DNA from: Nodularia sphaerocarpa UHCC 0038
Lineage (GTDB): Bacteria; Cyanobacteriota; Cyanobacteriia; Cyanobacteriales; Nostocaceae
Direction of reading: 5' to 3'
DNA: 64,000 nucleotides
Assembly: GCF_022376295.1 (NCBI RefSeq)
Contig: NZ_CP060140.1
Location: 1,988,356-2,052,355 of the forward strand
Shown here: in pieces, positions 18,793 to 27,681 of the stretch
Position numbering within the stretch: position 1 is the first letter of the stretch
Layout of the letters: every line of letters begins with the position of its first letter
Notes under the pieces: generated by a model
Databases searched by the model: none
Seen by the model: the letters and a program-made list of their open reading frames with translations, nothing else
Told to the model about the DNA's origin: nothing
Program-made: the position numbers and the translations under genes

Positions 18793-21700
18793 ATGATCAC
18801 TGTGGATCCCACTCCAATCATTCCCGGATATAAAATTAACTCTCAACTGTACCTAGGCTACAGAACTTTAGTATATCGAGCTATCCGAGAACAAGATCAA
18901 CTCCCAGTAGTCATTAAGCTGCTTACCTGTGAATATCCCAGCTTTAACGAATTATTGCAATTTCGCAACCAATATACTATTAGCAAAAATCTCAACATTT
19001 CCGGTATCATTCATCCCTTATCATTAGAACCCTATGGTCATGCTTACATTTTGGTCATGGAAGATACAGGTTTAATTGCTTTAGGAGAATATATCAAAAC
19101 CACGAGTATCTCCCTAATTGAAATTTTAGAAATCGCCATTCAATTAACTAATATTCTTGATAATTTAGTTCTAAATCATATTATTCATAAAGATATTAAA
19201 CCTGCAAATATCCTGATTAATCCAAAAACAAAAGAAGTTAAACTTATTGATTTTAGTATCGCTTCATTACTTCCTAAAGAAACCCAAGAACTCAAAAATC
19301 CTCATGTTTTAGAAGGAACCCTCGCTTATATTTCCCCCGAACAAACTGGTAGGATGAACCGAGGTATAGACTACCGTAGCGATTTTTATTCTCTGGGTGT
19401 GACATTTTATGAATTATTCACAGGAGAATTACCATTTATATCTGATGACCCAATGGAATTAGTCCATTGTCATATTGCGAAAACGCCCACCGCTTTGGTA
19501 AACAAGAAGCCGTCAATGGGGAACAGAGAAGAAATTCCCCAGGTAGTCTCGGATATTGTCATGAAATTAATGGCGAAAAACGCCGAAGATAGATATCAGA
19601 GCGCTTTGGGATTAAAGCATGATTTAGAAAAATGTTGGGATGAATTAAAGAATACTGGCAAAATTACAGATTTTGAGATTGGTAAGCGGGATTTGTGCGA
19701 TCGCTTTCTGATTCCCGAAAAACTTTATGGGCGGAAAGCGGAAGTTAAAACATTACTAAATGCCTGCGAACGGGTATCACAGGGTAAAACCGAAATGATG
19801 CTAGTGGCAGGATTTTCAGGGATTGGGAAAACCGCCGTCGTCAATGAAATCCACAAGCCAATTACTCGTCAGCAAGGCTATTTTATTAAAGGTAAATTTG
19901 ACCAATTTAATCGCAATATTCCCTTCTCTGCCTTTGTACAAGCCCTGCGGGATTTAATCGGGCAATTATTCTCAGAATCTGACGCTCAATTGGCGCAATG
20001 GCGAGGCGAAATTATCGCATCGGTGGGAGACAATGGACAGGTTTTAATTTCGGTGATTCCCGAACTAGAAAGAATTATCGGCAAACAACCCCCTACACCA
20101 GAACTATCGGGAACAGCAGCACAGAACCGATTTAACTTATTATTCCAAAAGTTTATTGCCGTATTTAGCACCGCAGAACATCCGTTAGTCATGTTTCTCG
20201 ATGACTTACAGTGGGCAGATTTTGCTTCCCTAGAGTTGATCAAACTGCTGATGGAAGAGCAGAATTATTTGCTGTTGTTGGGCGCTTATCGAGATAATGA
20301 GGTAGAAGCTACCCACCCATTTATGTTGACGGTGGAGGAACTGAAGAAAACTAGAAAGACTGTCAATACCATTACCCTCCTCCCCCTGAGCTTCGGTGAT
20401 ACAAATCAGTTGGTTGCTGATACGTTGAATTGTCCCACAGAGCGATCGCATTCTCTGACAGAATTAATTGATCGCAAAACCCAAGGTAATCCCTTTTTTA
20501 TCACCCAGTTTCTCAAAGCACTCCACGAAGACGCACAGATTACATTTAATCGCAACCAAGGATATTGGGAATGTGATCTCGCCCAAATAAAAGCCCTATC
20601 TATCACCGATGATGTGGTGGAATTTATGGCGATGCAATTGCAGAAATTGCCCAAGAAAACCCAAAATGTCCTCAAGTTAGCGGCTTGTATGGGAAACCAA
20701 TTTGATTTAGCCACATTGGCGATTGTTTCTCAAAATTCAGCAGCAGAAGCGGCGGCGGATTTGTGGAAAGCCTTACAGGAAGGACTGATTCTGCCGCAAA
20801 GTCAGGTTTATAAATTTTATCTGTGCCATGAACAAGCAGATGTGAATAGTGACAATATCGAAAATGTCGCCTATCGGTTTCTACATGATCGCGTTCAGCA
20901 AGCTGCTTATTCTCTCATTCCCGCAGACCAAAAACAAACAACTCATCTCACCATTGGAAAACTATTACTCCAGCAGACTCCCAAAGCCGAACAGTCAGCC
21001 AAAATTTTCACTCTGGTAAATCAATTCAAATTAGGGATAGATTTAGTCCAAGATTTCCCAGAACAGCAAAACCTCGCCCAATTGAATTTAATCGCTGGAC
21101 GCAGAGCCAAAAGTGCTACAGCTTATGCCGCCGCCGTAGAGTATTATGGTACAGCTAGAAAATTGTTAGCAAACCACAATTGGTCAGAATGCTATGAGTT
21201 AAAATTGGCAATCTACACAGAAGCGATTGAAGCTGCTTATCTCAATACTGATTTTACCCAGATGGAACAGCTATCTGAGATGGTGCTAGAACAGGTAACA
21301 GATATTTTGGATCGCGTACCCATTTATGAAACTAAAATCCAAGCTTGTAGCGCTCAGAATCAACTGCGACTAGGAATAGATATGGGTGTTGCTATTCTCC
21401 ATGAATTGGGGATTGATTTCCCAGATCATCCCAGAAATGAAGATGCAGCCGCAGCAATAGAGAAAACTCGCTTACTATTGGCAGAAAAACCCCCTTCAGA
21501 ATTAATTGATCTGCCGATGATCACAGATCAGCGTGTGCAAGCAGCGATACGTATTCTGTCGAGTATGTTCGGCATTGCTTATAATTGTTCTCCTGAAATG
21601 TTACCCCTGATTATTTGTCAGCAGGTTAATTTATCAATTGAATATGGTAATACGGCGCTATCTGCTTTTGCTTATGTCACTTATGGCTTAATTCTCAACG

Positions 21701-24213
21701 CCTTTACGGGTGCTGTGGAAACAAGCTATGAATTTGGACAACTGGCTTTAAATTTAATCGAGAAGTTATCCACTCCAGAACTAAACGCCAAGGTTCAAGC
21801 CATATTCAATAATTTCATCAGACATTGGCAAGATCCCCTGCACACAACCCTGACATTTTCATTACAAGGCTACCAAAGTGGGTTGGCAAGTGGAGATTTA
21901 GAATGGGCTGTGTGGTGTATATGCGGTTATAGTTTCCATGTTTACTGCACTGGTAAGGAACTGACAGCATTAGAACCAGAATTAGCTAGATATGGCATGG
22001 CGATCGCCAAACTCAAGCAAACCACAGCCCTCAATTATCAGAAAACCTATCACCAAGCGGTGTTAAATTTATTGGGTGGTAGTGAAATTCCTCATCGTTT
22101 AGTGGGTAATGTCTACAACGAAGAGCTAATGTTACCCCAACACCTGGAAGTGAACGATCGCCCGGCTGTTTATCACGCCAAGATTAACAAACTGATTCTT
22201 TGCTACCTGTTTGGAGAGTATGATCAAGCTATAGTTGAGGCTACCATTGCCGAAGAATATTTAGACGGCGTTCCGGGGTTATTTGTCAGTGTTTTGCTGC
22301 CGTTTTATGATGCTTTAACTCACTTGACAGTCTGCAACCAACTTTCTCCAGATGCAGCTGCTGCTAGTTTGGCGCGGGTGCAACAACATCAAGCAAAACT
22401 CCAGCAATGGGCAGAATATGCTCCCAGTAATCATTTACACAAATTTAACTTAGTAGAAGCCGAACATTGCCGAGTATTGGGCAAATCTTACGCAGCGATG
22501 GAACTATATGATTGCGCCATTGCGGGAGCTAAAGAAAACGGCTACCTTCAAGAAGAAGCTTTAGGTAACGAACTGGCGGCTAAGTTCTACCTGGATTGGG
22601 GTAAAGAAAAAGTCGCCGCCGGCTATATGCAGGAAGCTTACTATTGCTATGCTCGTTGGGGTGCGAAAGCTAAAACAGAGGATCTCGAACATCGCTATCC
22701 CCAGTTACTGCGTCCCATTTTCCTCCAGGCTAGGGGAACCATCAACTCACTGGAAACCCTGGCTTCTATGGCTACCCCTAATATTTCGATTCACGCCTCT
22801 ACAACAGCTAGCATTTCTTCTAGTTCTAACATGAATACGGTGCTAGATTTTGCGGCAATTATCAAAGCTTCTCAAAGTCTTTCTAGTACCATTAAACTGG
22901 ATGAACTGCTGCACCAGTTAACTCAGGTGATTCTGCAAAATTCCGGGGGCGATCGCTGTGCCTTAATTATGCCCCATAGTGATGGTAACTGGCAGGTAAA
23001 AGCTATTGCTACACAGGATAGCACAAAACTTTGTTTTGAACCTTTAGAGGGGAATCTCCATCTGCCTGTGAAGCTGATTCAGTATGTGAAAAACACCCAA
23101 GAATTGGTGGTAATTGATCGTCTGAAAACGGATCTACCTGTGATTGATGAATATTTAATCCGGCAGCAACCAAAAAGTATACTGTGTTTGCCGATTCTCA
23201 ATCAAGGAAAATTAATTGGGATTTTGTATTTGAATAATCGTTCCACCAGTGGAGTATTTACGAGCGATCGCCTTCTTATTCTCAACTTTCTTTGTACTCA
23301 AGCTGCTATTTCCTTAGAAAATGTCCGACTTTATCAACAAGCTGGGCAAGCATTACAAGATTTACAAAAAGCACAATTACAACTGGTGCAAAGTGAGAAA
23401 ATGTTCGCCTTGGGTAACTTAGTCGCTGGTGTCGCCCATGAAATCAATAATCCCTTGGGGTTTATCTCTGCGACTGTGCAACAAATTAAACCGATGTTTG
23501 CAGAGATGCTCACCCATTTGCAACTATATCAAGCCAGACTACCAGAGCCAGGGGCAGAAATTCTAGACCATGCAGCAGAAATTGACTTGGATTATAGTTT
23601 AGAAGATTTGCCCAAGATGATTGACTCGATGATCATGGCTAGCGATCGCCTAAAAGATATCAGCACCAGTCTCCGCACTTTCTCCCGTGCTGATCAAGAT
23701 TATCAAGTGCCATTTCAAATCCACGAAGGCATTAACAGCACAATTTTAATTTTAAAACATCGTCTCAAAGCCAATGAACAGCGTCCCGCCATTCAGGTAA
23801 TAAATGAGTATAGTAATTTACCTGAGATTAAATGTTTTCCTGGTCAATTAAACCAGGTATTTATGAATATTTTAGCCAATGCCATTGACGCATTAGAAGA
23901 ATCGAATAAAGAACGCAGTTTTGCAGATATTCAAGCTCATCCTCCTTATATTTTCATCAAAACCTTAATGATAGATAACAAAGTAAAAATTGCCATATCT
24001 GATAATGGAATTGGCATGACTGAAGAAGTGAAACAGCAAATATTTGACCATTTATTTACTACTAAAGCAGTGGGTAAAGGTACAGGATTGGGACTGGCGA
24101 TCGCCCGTCAAATTGTCGTAGAAAAACATCACGGTTCACTGATTGTCAATTCTCGACTCGGTGAAGGAACCGAATTTGTGATCACCTTACCCATTCTCGG
24201 TATAAATAACTAA
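18793..24213 (+). CDS. Giant Ser/Thr kinase - AAA/STAND-like ATPase - GAF - histidine kinase
   Basis: 1806 residues. Kinase domain about 1-275: Lys42 in VVIKLL, catalytic HKDIKPAN with Asp134, DFS (Asp153) in place of DFG, and the APE-like EGTLAYISPEQTGRM. ATPase domain from about 310: Walker A GFSGIGKT near 340-347, Walker B-like MFLDDLQWAD, then a long helical repeat region to about 1330. GAF domain about 1350-1520 (KLDELLHQLTQVILQNSGGDRCALIM). Histidine kinase: a short coiled coil (QALQDLQKAQLQLVQSEKM), the H-box GVAHEINNP with His1549, an N-box near NAIDALEE, and the G-boxes DNGIGM and GKGTGLGLAIARQ. This is the trifunctional 'HstK'-type architecture of heterocystous cyanobacteria. Soluble, signal unknown. 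No response regulator lies next to it. Confidence 0.95.
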   Translation: MITVDPTPIIPGYKINSQLYLGYRTLVYRAIREQDQLPVVIKLLTCEYPSFNELLQFRNQYTISKNLNISGIIHPLSLEPYGHAYILVMEDTGLIALGEYIKTTSISLIEILEIAIQLTNILDNLVLNHIIHKDIKPANILINPKTKEVKLIDFSIASLLPKETQELKNPHVLEGTLAYISPEQTGRMNRGIDYRSDFYSLGVTFYELFTGELPFISDDPMELVHCHIAKTPTALVNKKPSMGNREEIPQVVSDIVMKLMAKNAEDRYQSALGLKHDLEKCWDELKNTGKITDFEIGKRDLCDRFLIPEKLYGRKAEVKTLLNACERVSQGKTEMMLVAGFSGIGKTAVVNEIHKPITRQQGYFIKGKFDQFNRNIPFSAFVQALRDLIGQLFSESDAQLAQWRGEIIASVGDNGQVLISVIPELERIIGKQPPTPELSGTAAQNRFNLLFQKFIAVFSTAEHPLVMFLDDLQWADFASLELIKLLMEEQNYLLLLGAYRDNEVEATHPFMLTVEELKKTRKTVNTITLLPLSFGDTNQLVADTLNCPTERSHSLTELIDRKTQGNPFFITQFLKALHEDAQITFNRNQGYWECDLAQIKALSITDDVVEFMAMQLQKLPKKTQNVLKLAACMGNQFDLATLAIVSQNSAAEAAADLWKALQEGLILPQSQVYKFYLCHEQADVNSDNIENVAYRFLHDRVQQAAYSLIPADQKQTTHLTIGKLLLQQTPKAEQSAKIFTLVNQFKLGIDLVQDFPEQQNLAQLNLIAGRRAKSATAYAAAVEYYGTARKLLANHNWSECYELKLAIYTEAIEAAYLNTDFTQMEQLSEMVLEQVTDILDRVPIYETKIQACSAQNQLRLGIDMGVAILHELGIDFPDHPRNEDAAAAIEKTRLLLAEKPPSELIDLPMITDQRVQAAIRILSSMFGIAYNCSPEMLPLIICQQVNLSIEYGNTALSAFAYVTYGLILNAFTGAVETSYEFGQLALNLIEKLSTPELNAKVQAIFNNFIRHWQDPLHTTLTFSLQGYQSGLASGDLEWAVWCICGYSFHVYCTGKELTALEPELARYGMAIAKLKQTTALNYQKTYHQAVLNLLGGSEIPHRLVGNVYNEELMLPQHLEVNDRPAVYHAKINKLILCYLFGEYDQAIVEATIAEEYLDGVPGLFVSVLLPFYDALTHLTVCNQLSPDAAAASLARVQQHQAKLQQWAEYAPSNHLHKFNLVEAEHCRVLGKSYAAMELYDCAIAGAKENGYLQEEALGNELAAKFYLDWGKEKVAAGYMQEAYYCYARWGAKAKTEDLEHRYPQLLRPIFLQARGTINSLETLASMATPNISIHASTTASISSSSNMNTVLDFAAIIKASQSLSSTIKLDELLHQLTQVILQNSGGDRCALIMPHSDGNWQVKAIATQDSTKLCFEPLEGNLHLPVKLIQYVKNTQELVVIDRLKTDLPVIDEYLIRQQPKSILCLPILNQGKLIGILYLNNRSTSGVFTSDRLLILNFLCTQAAISLENVRLYQQAGQALQDLQKAQLQLVQSEKMFALGNLVAGVAHEINNPLGFISATVQQIKPMFAEMLTHLQLYQARLPEPGAEILDHAAEIDLDYSLEDLPKMIDSMIMASDRLKDISTSLRTFSRADQDYQVPFQIHEGINSTILILKHRLKANEQRPAIQVINEYSNLPEIKCFPGQLNQVFMNILANAIDALEESNKERSFADIQAHPPYIFIKTLMIDNKVKIAISDNGIGMTEEVKQQIFDHLFTTKAVGKGTGLGLAIARQIVVEKHHGSLIVNSRLGEGTEFVITLPILGINN

Positions 24214-24218
24214 AGTAG

Positions 24219-24335
24219 CACCAGGCGACTAGAAGTCGCGGAACCATCCAGGCGAAACCCACCTACGTGGGTTGTATAGCTGTGTTCGCCCTTGGCGTTG
24301 CGAAGCAATATTCCAAGGGTTCCAGGGCTAGGTGG
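24219..24335. repeat. CCAGGCGACT...AGGGCTAGG dispersed repeat, copy 1
   Basis: It contains CCAGGCGACTAGAAGTCGCG, a short hairpin ACCCACCTACGTGGGT, and 'tgttcgcccttggcgttgcg' followed by 'gaagcaatattc'. A second, longer copy is at 34914-35069. It lies 6 bases after the giant kinase stop codon. Confidence 0.65.
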
Positions 24336-24409
24336 TTTTGACTTTTGACTTTTACTACAGTTCCCCCATTCCCTTGTAGGGAAGGGGGGTTAGGGGGGTT
24401 AGGTCTAAT

Positions 24410-24598
24410 TCATATCGAATGTGTTGTAATACCTTTAAGCACAGTTAACTGAGCTTGCCAATGCTGAACATAGCGCAGAACCAGGACATAATATTTACAA
24501 TTGTACTTGAGGATATCTCGTATTACCCGGTCTTGCTGACGCTGTTCCAGGCTATCATGAACTGAACCATCACAGAAAAGCGCGATCGCCGGATCATA
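24410..24598 (-). pseudogene. Remnant of the C-terminal end of a helicase-like protein
   Basis: The minus strand reads open from 24598 to TGA at 24410, with no start codon near the upstream end (TAA at 24599-24601). The peptide includes IALFCDGSVHDS, EQRQQDRVIRDILKY and YYVLVLRY. A pattern of an FCDG..H motif, then D..iR..L, then VL.iRY is what I know from the last residues of large DEAD/DEAH-box helicases of the COG1205 type and from related Vsr/DUF559-like folds. Only this tail is left, so it is a decayed gene fragment among repeats. The family assignment is tentative. Confidence 0.5.
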
Positions 24599-24828
24599 TT
24601 AAATCCTGAAGCACTATATTAATAAACATTTAATAGCACTTACCATAGAAAGTTCCAATTGTAACGAAAAGAAAACCATAATTGATCCCAAATATGCCAA
24701 CCTCTTCATCTGTGTTCATCTGTGTAGCCTACGGCAAGCCGCTAACGCGTCTACATCTGTGGTTCCTTTCTTCCTGATCTTGAAGAAATAAATGCTAAAA
24801 TCCTGACGTAAACAGTGAGGATACCTCA
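24599..24828. other. Intergenic region with nested micro-repeat (TAGCCTACGGCAAGCCGCTAA type), copy 1
   Basis: At 24724-24754 the sequence TAGCCTACGGCAAGCC-GCTAACGCGTCTA sits inside 'catctgtgttcatctgtg...catctgtggtt'. Other filled copies are at 30519-30550 and 53206-53236, and a variant is at 27183-27214. GTGAGGA at 24815-24821 is close upstream of the next ATG. Confidence 0.6.
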
Positions 24829-26268
24829 ATGCCAGTTGCTGCTAAATCGATTAAATTTGGTACAGACGGCTGGCGAGGCATTATTGGTGATGAGTTCACC
24901 TTTGAACGCCTAGCCCTAGTCGCGCCAGTTGCCGCCCAAGTATTATATAATACATATTATCCTACAGTTGGGAACAAAACAATTGTTGTCGGCTACGATC
25001 GCCGATTTATGGCAGAAGACTTTGCTCGTGCTGTGGCGGATTCTGTCACCGCTATCGGGTTTGATGTTTTACTCAGCGAATCCTTTGCGCCAACTCCCGC
25101 TTTTAGTTGGGCTGCAAAAGACCTCAATGCTTTAGGAGCGCTGGTAATTACAGCTAGTCATAACCCAGGTGCATATTTAGGGTTAAAAGTCAAGGGTGCT
25201 TTTGGTGGTTCAGTACCCTCAGAAGTAACCAAAGAAATAGAAGCTTTATTATCTGCGGGTGTACCTGAGCCAGTCGCTACCCCTGGGAAACAACAGCCCT
25301 TAAATCCTTGGCCGAGTTACACTACAGCCCTAAAAGCTAAAGTTAATATTACCAAAATTCAAGCAGCGATCGCCTCTGGTAAACTGAGATTATTTGTTGA
25401 TGTCATGCACGGTGCAGCAGCAGGGGGATTAGGGAGATTACTGGGGGATGGTGTCCAAGAAATTAACAGCGATCGCGATCCTTTATTTGAAGGTGGTGCG
25501 CCCGAACCATTACCAAAATACCTATCTCGTTTATTCTCGACGATCAAAACTTACCGCCAAACAGATAAATCAAGTTTAGTAGTGGGGTTAGTATTCGATG
25601 GTGACTGCGATCGCATCGCCGCAGTAGATGGAAACGCCAACTTTTTGAGTTCCCAAATCTTAATACCCATCTTAATCGACCACTTAACCCAAAGGCGAGG
25701 CTTTAGCGGTGAAATCGTCAAAACCGTCAGTGGTTCTGATTTAATTCCCCGTGTCGCCGCACTGCATAACTTGTCACTTTTTGAAACCGCCGTCGGATAT
25801 AAATACATCGCCGATAGAATGTTAACCGCAGATGTATTATTAGGTGGGGAAGAATCAGGAGGAATCGGTTATGGTAGCCATATTCCCGAACGTGATGCAC
25901 TGCTATCAGCCTTGTATGTTCTAGAGGCGATTGTGGAATCTGGGTTAGATTTAAGCGATTATTATCACTCTTTGCAAGAAAAAACAAATTTCACCTCAGC
26001 TTACGATCGCATTGATTTACCCTTAGCAAATATGGAAGTGCGATCGCGTCTTTTAGAACAACTGCAAACCCAACCATTAACCGAAATTGCCGGTAAAACA
26101 GTCATTAATTGCCAAACCATCGACGGCTATAAATTCCGCCTAGCTGACAACAGCTGGTTAATGATTCGGTTTAGCGGTACAGAACCAGTATTACGCCTGT
26201 ATTGCGAAGCAGCGACAATTGAACAAGTGCATCAAACCCTAGCTTGGGCGAAAAATTGGGCAGAGTAA
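24829..26268 (+). CDS. Phosphoglucomutase/phosphomannomutase family protein
   Basis: Moves phosphate between C1 and C6 of hexose phosphates, feeding glycogen and cell-wall sugar synthesis. 479 residues: FGTDGWRG near the N-terminus, active-site Ser110 in TASHNP, the metal loop FDGDCDRIA, the sugar-binding GGEESGGIG with HIPERDAL, and the phosphate-binding RFSGTEPVLRLYCEA near the C-terminus. All four functional loops of the alpha-D-phosphohexomutase family are intact. The choice between glucose, mannose and glucosamine substrates cannot be made from sequence by eye. The start is ATG 24829. rdgB follows after a heptamer tract. Confidence 0.93.
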   Translation: MPVAAKSIKFGTDGWRGIIGDEFTFERLALVAPVAAQVLYNTYYPTVGNKTIVVGYDRRFMAEDFARAVADSVTAIGFDVLLSESFAPTPAFSWAAKDLNALGALVITASHNPGAYLGLKVKGAFGGSVPSEVTKEIEALLSAGVPEPVATPGKQQPLNPWPSYTTALKAKVNITKIQAAIASGKLRLFVDVMHGAAAGGLGRLLGDGVQEINSDRDPLFEGGAPEPLPKYLSRLFSTIKTYRQTDKSSLVVGLVFDGDCDRIAAVDGNANFLSSQILIPILIDHLTQRRGFSGEIVKTVSGSDLIPRVAALHNLSLFETAVGYKYIADRMLTADVLLGGEESGGIGYGSHIPERDALLSALYVLEAIVESGLDLSDYYHSLQEKTNFTSAYDRIDLPLANMEVRSRLLEQLQTQPLTEIAGKTVINCQTIDGYKFRLADNSWLMIRFSGTEPVLRLYCEAATIEQVHQTLAWAKNWAE

Positions 26269-26306
26269 TCTCAGTCAACAGTAGTCACTAATAGCTGACT
26301 GCTGTT

Positions 26307-26375
26307 AACTGATAACTGATAACTGATAACTGATAACTGATAACTGATAACTGATAACTGATAACTGATAACTGA
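26307..26375 (+). repeat. Heptamer tract (AACTGAT)9-10
   Basis: Nine perfect AACTGAT units and a partial tenth fill 26307-26375 and stop four bases before the rdgB start codon. Related units occur at 5629-5720. Confidence 0.9.
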
Positions 26376-26379
26376 AAAT

Positions 26380-26958
26380 ATGAATAAAATACTCGTAGTA
26401 GCTACAGGAAATCCCGGTAAATTGCGGGAAATGCAAGCTTATCTCGCCCATTCTGGTTGGGAATTAACGCTCAAACCAGCAGAATTAGAAATTGAAGAAA
26501 CAGGCGAAACCTTTGCCGCTAATGCTTGTCTCAAAGCTTCCCAAATTGCTCAAGCTACAGGACAATGGGCGATCGCAGATGATTCTGGTTTGGCAGTAGA
26601 TGCCCTGAATGGCGCACCTGGTGTATATTCGGCACGCTATGGCAACAGCGACTCAGACCGCATTGCTCGGTTATTGCGGGAATTAGGTAACACAGACAAT
26701 CGCCAAGCTCAATTTGTCTGTGCTGTTGCGATCGCTCGTCCTGATGGTACAATAGCATTAGAATCCGAAGGCTTATGTCGCGGCGAAATTCTTCACGCAC
26801 CCTGTGGCGAAGGTGGTTTTGGCTACGATCCGATATTTTATGTCCCAGAAAAGCAATTGACTTTTGCACAGATGTCGCGGGAATTGAAAGGCTCAATTAG
26901 CCATCGAGGCAAAGCTTTAAAGGCTTTGATTCCTCAGTTAGAAACATTAAATATCTAG
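26380..26958 (+). CDS. rdgB: dITP/XTP pyrophosphatase (RdgB/HAM1)
   Basis: Removes non-canonical purine nucleotides (XTP, dITP, ITP) by hydrolysis to monophosphate and pyrophosphate. 192 residues, the usual length: the substrate loop VVATGNPGKLREM, then EIEETGETFAANACLKA, ADDSGLAVDALNGAPGVYSARYG (catalytic Asp region), GEGGFGYDPIFYVP and ISHRGKALK at the end. The start is ATG 26380, which directly follows a heptamer tract; no Shine-Dalgarno sequence is visible. The TAG stop abuts a small dispersed element (GCGTTGCTAA...). Confidence 0.96.
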   Translation: MNKILVVATGNPGKLREMQAYLAHSGWELTLKPAELEIEETGETFAANACLKASQIAQATGQWAIADDSGLAVDALNGAPGVYSARYGNSDSDRIARLLRELGNTDNRQAQFVCAVAIARPDGTIALESEGLCRGEILHAPCGEGGFGYDPIFYVPEKQLTFAQMSRELKGSISHRGKALKALIPQLETLNI

Positions 26959-27022
26959 CGTTGCTAATTTGAAGTATGAACAGGATTTGTGATGATGTCA
27001 CAACCCCTGTTTCAGCAACGCC
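26958..27022. repeat. GCGTTGCTAA...TTTCAGCAACGCC element, uninterrupted copy
   Basis: 65 bases with terminal inverted repeats GCGTTGC and GCAACGCC, and an inside reading 'aagtatgaacaggatttgtg' then 'atgatgtcacaacccct'. It represents the empty form of the elements at 41273-41383 and 12709-12797, which carry different inserts. Confidence 0.75.
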
Positions 27023-27358
27023 AAATATATATCTAGTATTTTATATATGTATCTTCGCAAACTCTTGTAAGATGCTCCATGCAATGTATCTACATTCTTT
27101 GACACTAGATATTTATTGGGTGATACCATTTCTATAGGTCTTCACAAAGAATTGGTATGACAAAGAATTATTCGACCACAGATGTAGACGCGTTAGCGGC
27201 TTCGGTGCAGGGTACACAGATAAACACAGATAAATATTTCTGTACTACGTTCCGTCTCACAATCTAACTCAAGATTTTGGCTGTTATAACTTGAGTTGGA
27301 GAACTAGAGTTTGCAGATTGCTGACAATAAAATGATAACTTCTCAAGGTGATTATTTT
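27023..27358. other. Intergenic region with palindrome remnant and 'ccacagatg' repeat
   Basis: It contains a decayed 30-bp palindrome (27066-27094), then 'ttcgaccacagatgtagacgcgttagcggc' (a variant of the TAGCCTACGG micro-repeat within an ACACAGATAA repeat, 27172-27235). AAGGTG at 27345-27350 is the ribosome-binding site of the next gene. Confidence 0.55.
27066..27094. repeat. 30-bp palindrome family, decayed copy
   Basis: TGTAAGATGCTCCATGCAATGTATCTACA keeps the ends and centre of the family in 29 bases with several mismatches, followed by the usual TTCTTT flank. Confidence 0.55.
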
Positions 27359-27607
27359 ATGCAGCCTTTAGCAAATTTCGCTTTAGCTCTACTATTTGGC
27401 ACTATTGCGCTTACAGCCTTAAATCCCATGTCTCAGGCTATAGCTCAAGAAGCAGAGATGTCTTCTCCCTCTGAATCTAATATGAATCAACAGATAGATA
27501 TTCAAGAGGTAGAGATTGAAGTAGAAAATGAAATTGAAGTAGAATTAGAACCTGAGCAAAGTATTATTTATACACCAGACTCTATGGAGTCAAATGATTC
27601 TGATTAG
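27359..27607 (+). CDS. Small exported acidic protein, unknown function
   Basis: 82 residues from ATG 27359, chosen for AAGGTG eight bases upstream; earlier in-frame ATG/TTG codons at 27332 and 27311 lack a site. The signal peptide is LANFALALLFGTIALTALNP, with cleavage after SQAIA. The mature part is short and extremely acidic, with alternating E/I/V (EVEIEVENEIEVELEPEQ), so a beta-type or disordered polyanion. No family recognised. It stands alone. Confidence 0.6.
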   Translation: MQPLANFALALLFGTIALTALNPMSQAIAQEAEMSSPSESNMNQQIDIQEVEIEVENEIEVELEPEQSIIYTPDSMESNDSD

Positions 27608-27681
27608 TAGTAGCTACTCCTAGTAAGTTCCATTGGACTGGTGATAATATATTGTAGTCATTGTTCTAATCCCCGCCCTAG

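Noticed and set aside
18573..18833. 86-codon open frame before the giant kinase
   Set aside because: It begins in a GC hairpin repeat, overlaps the kinase start and has no protein-like pattern.
26307..26375. CRISPR or coding repeat
   Set aside because: Pure heptamer tandem with no spacers; it is a short tandem repeat tract.
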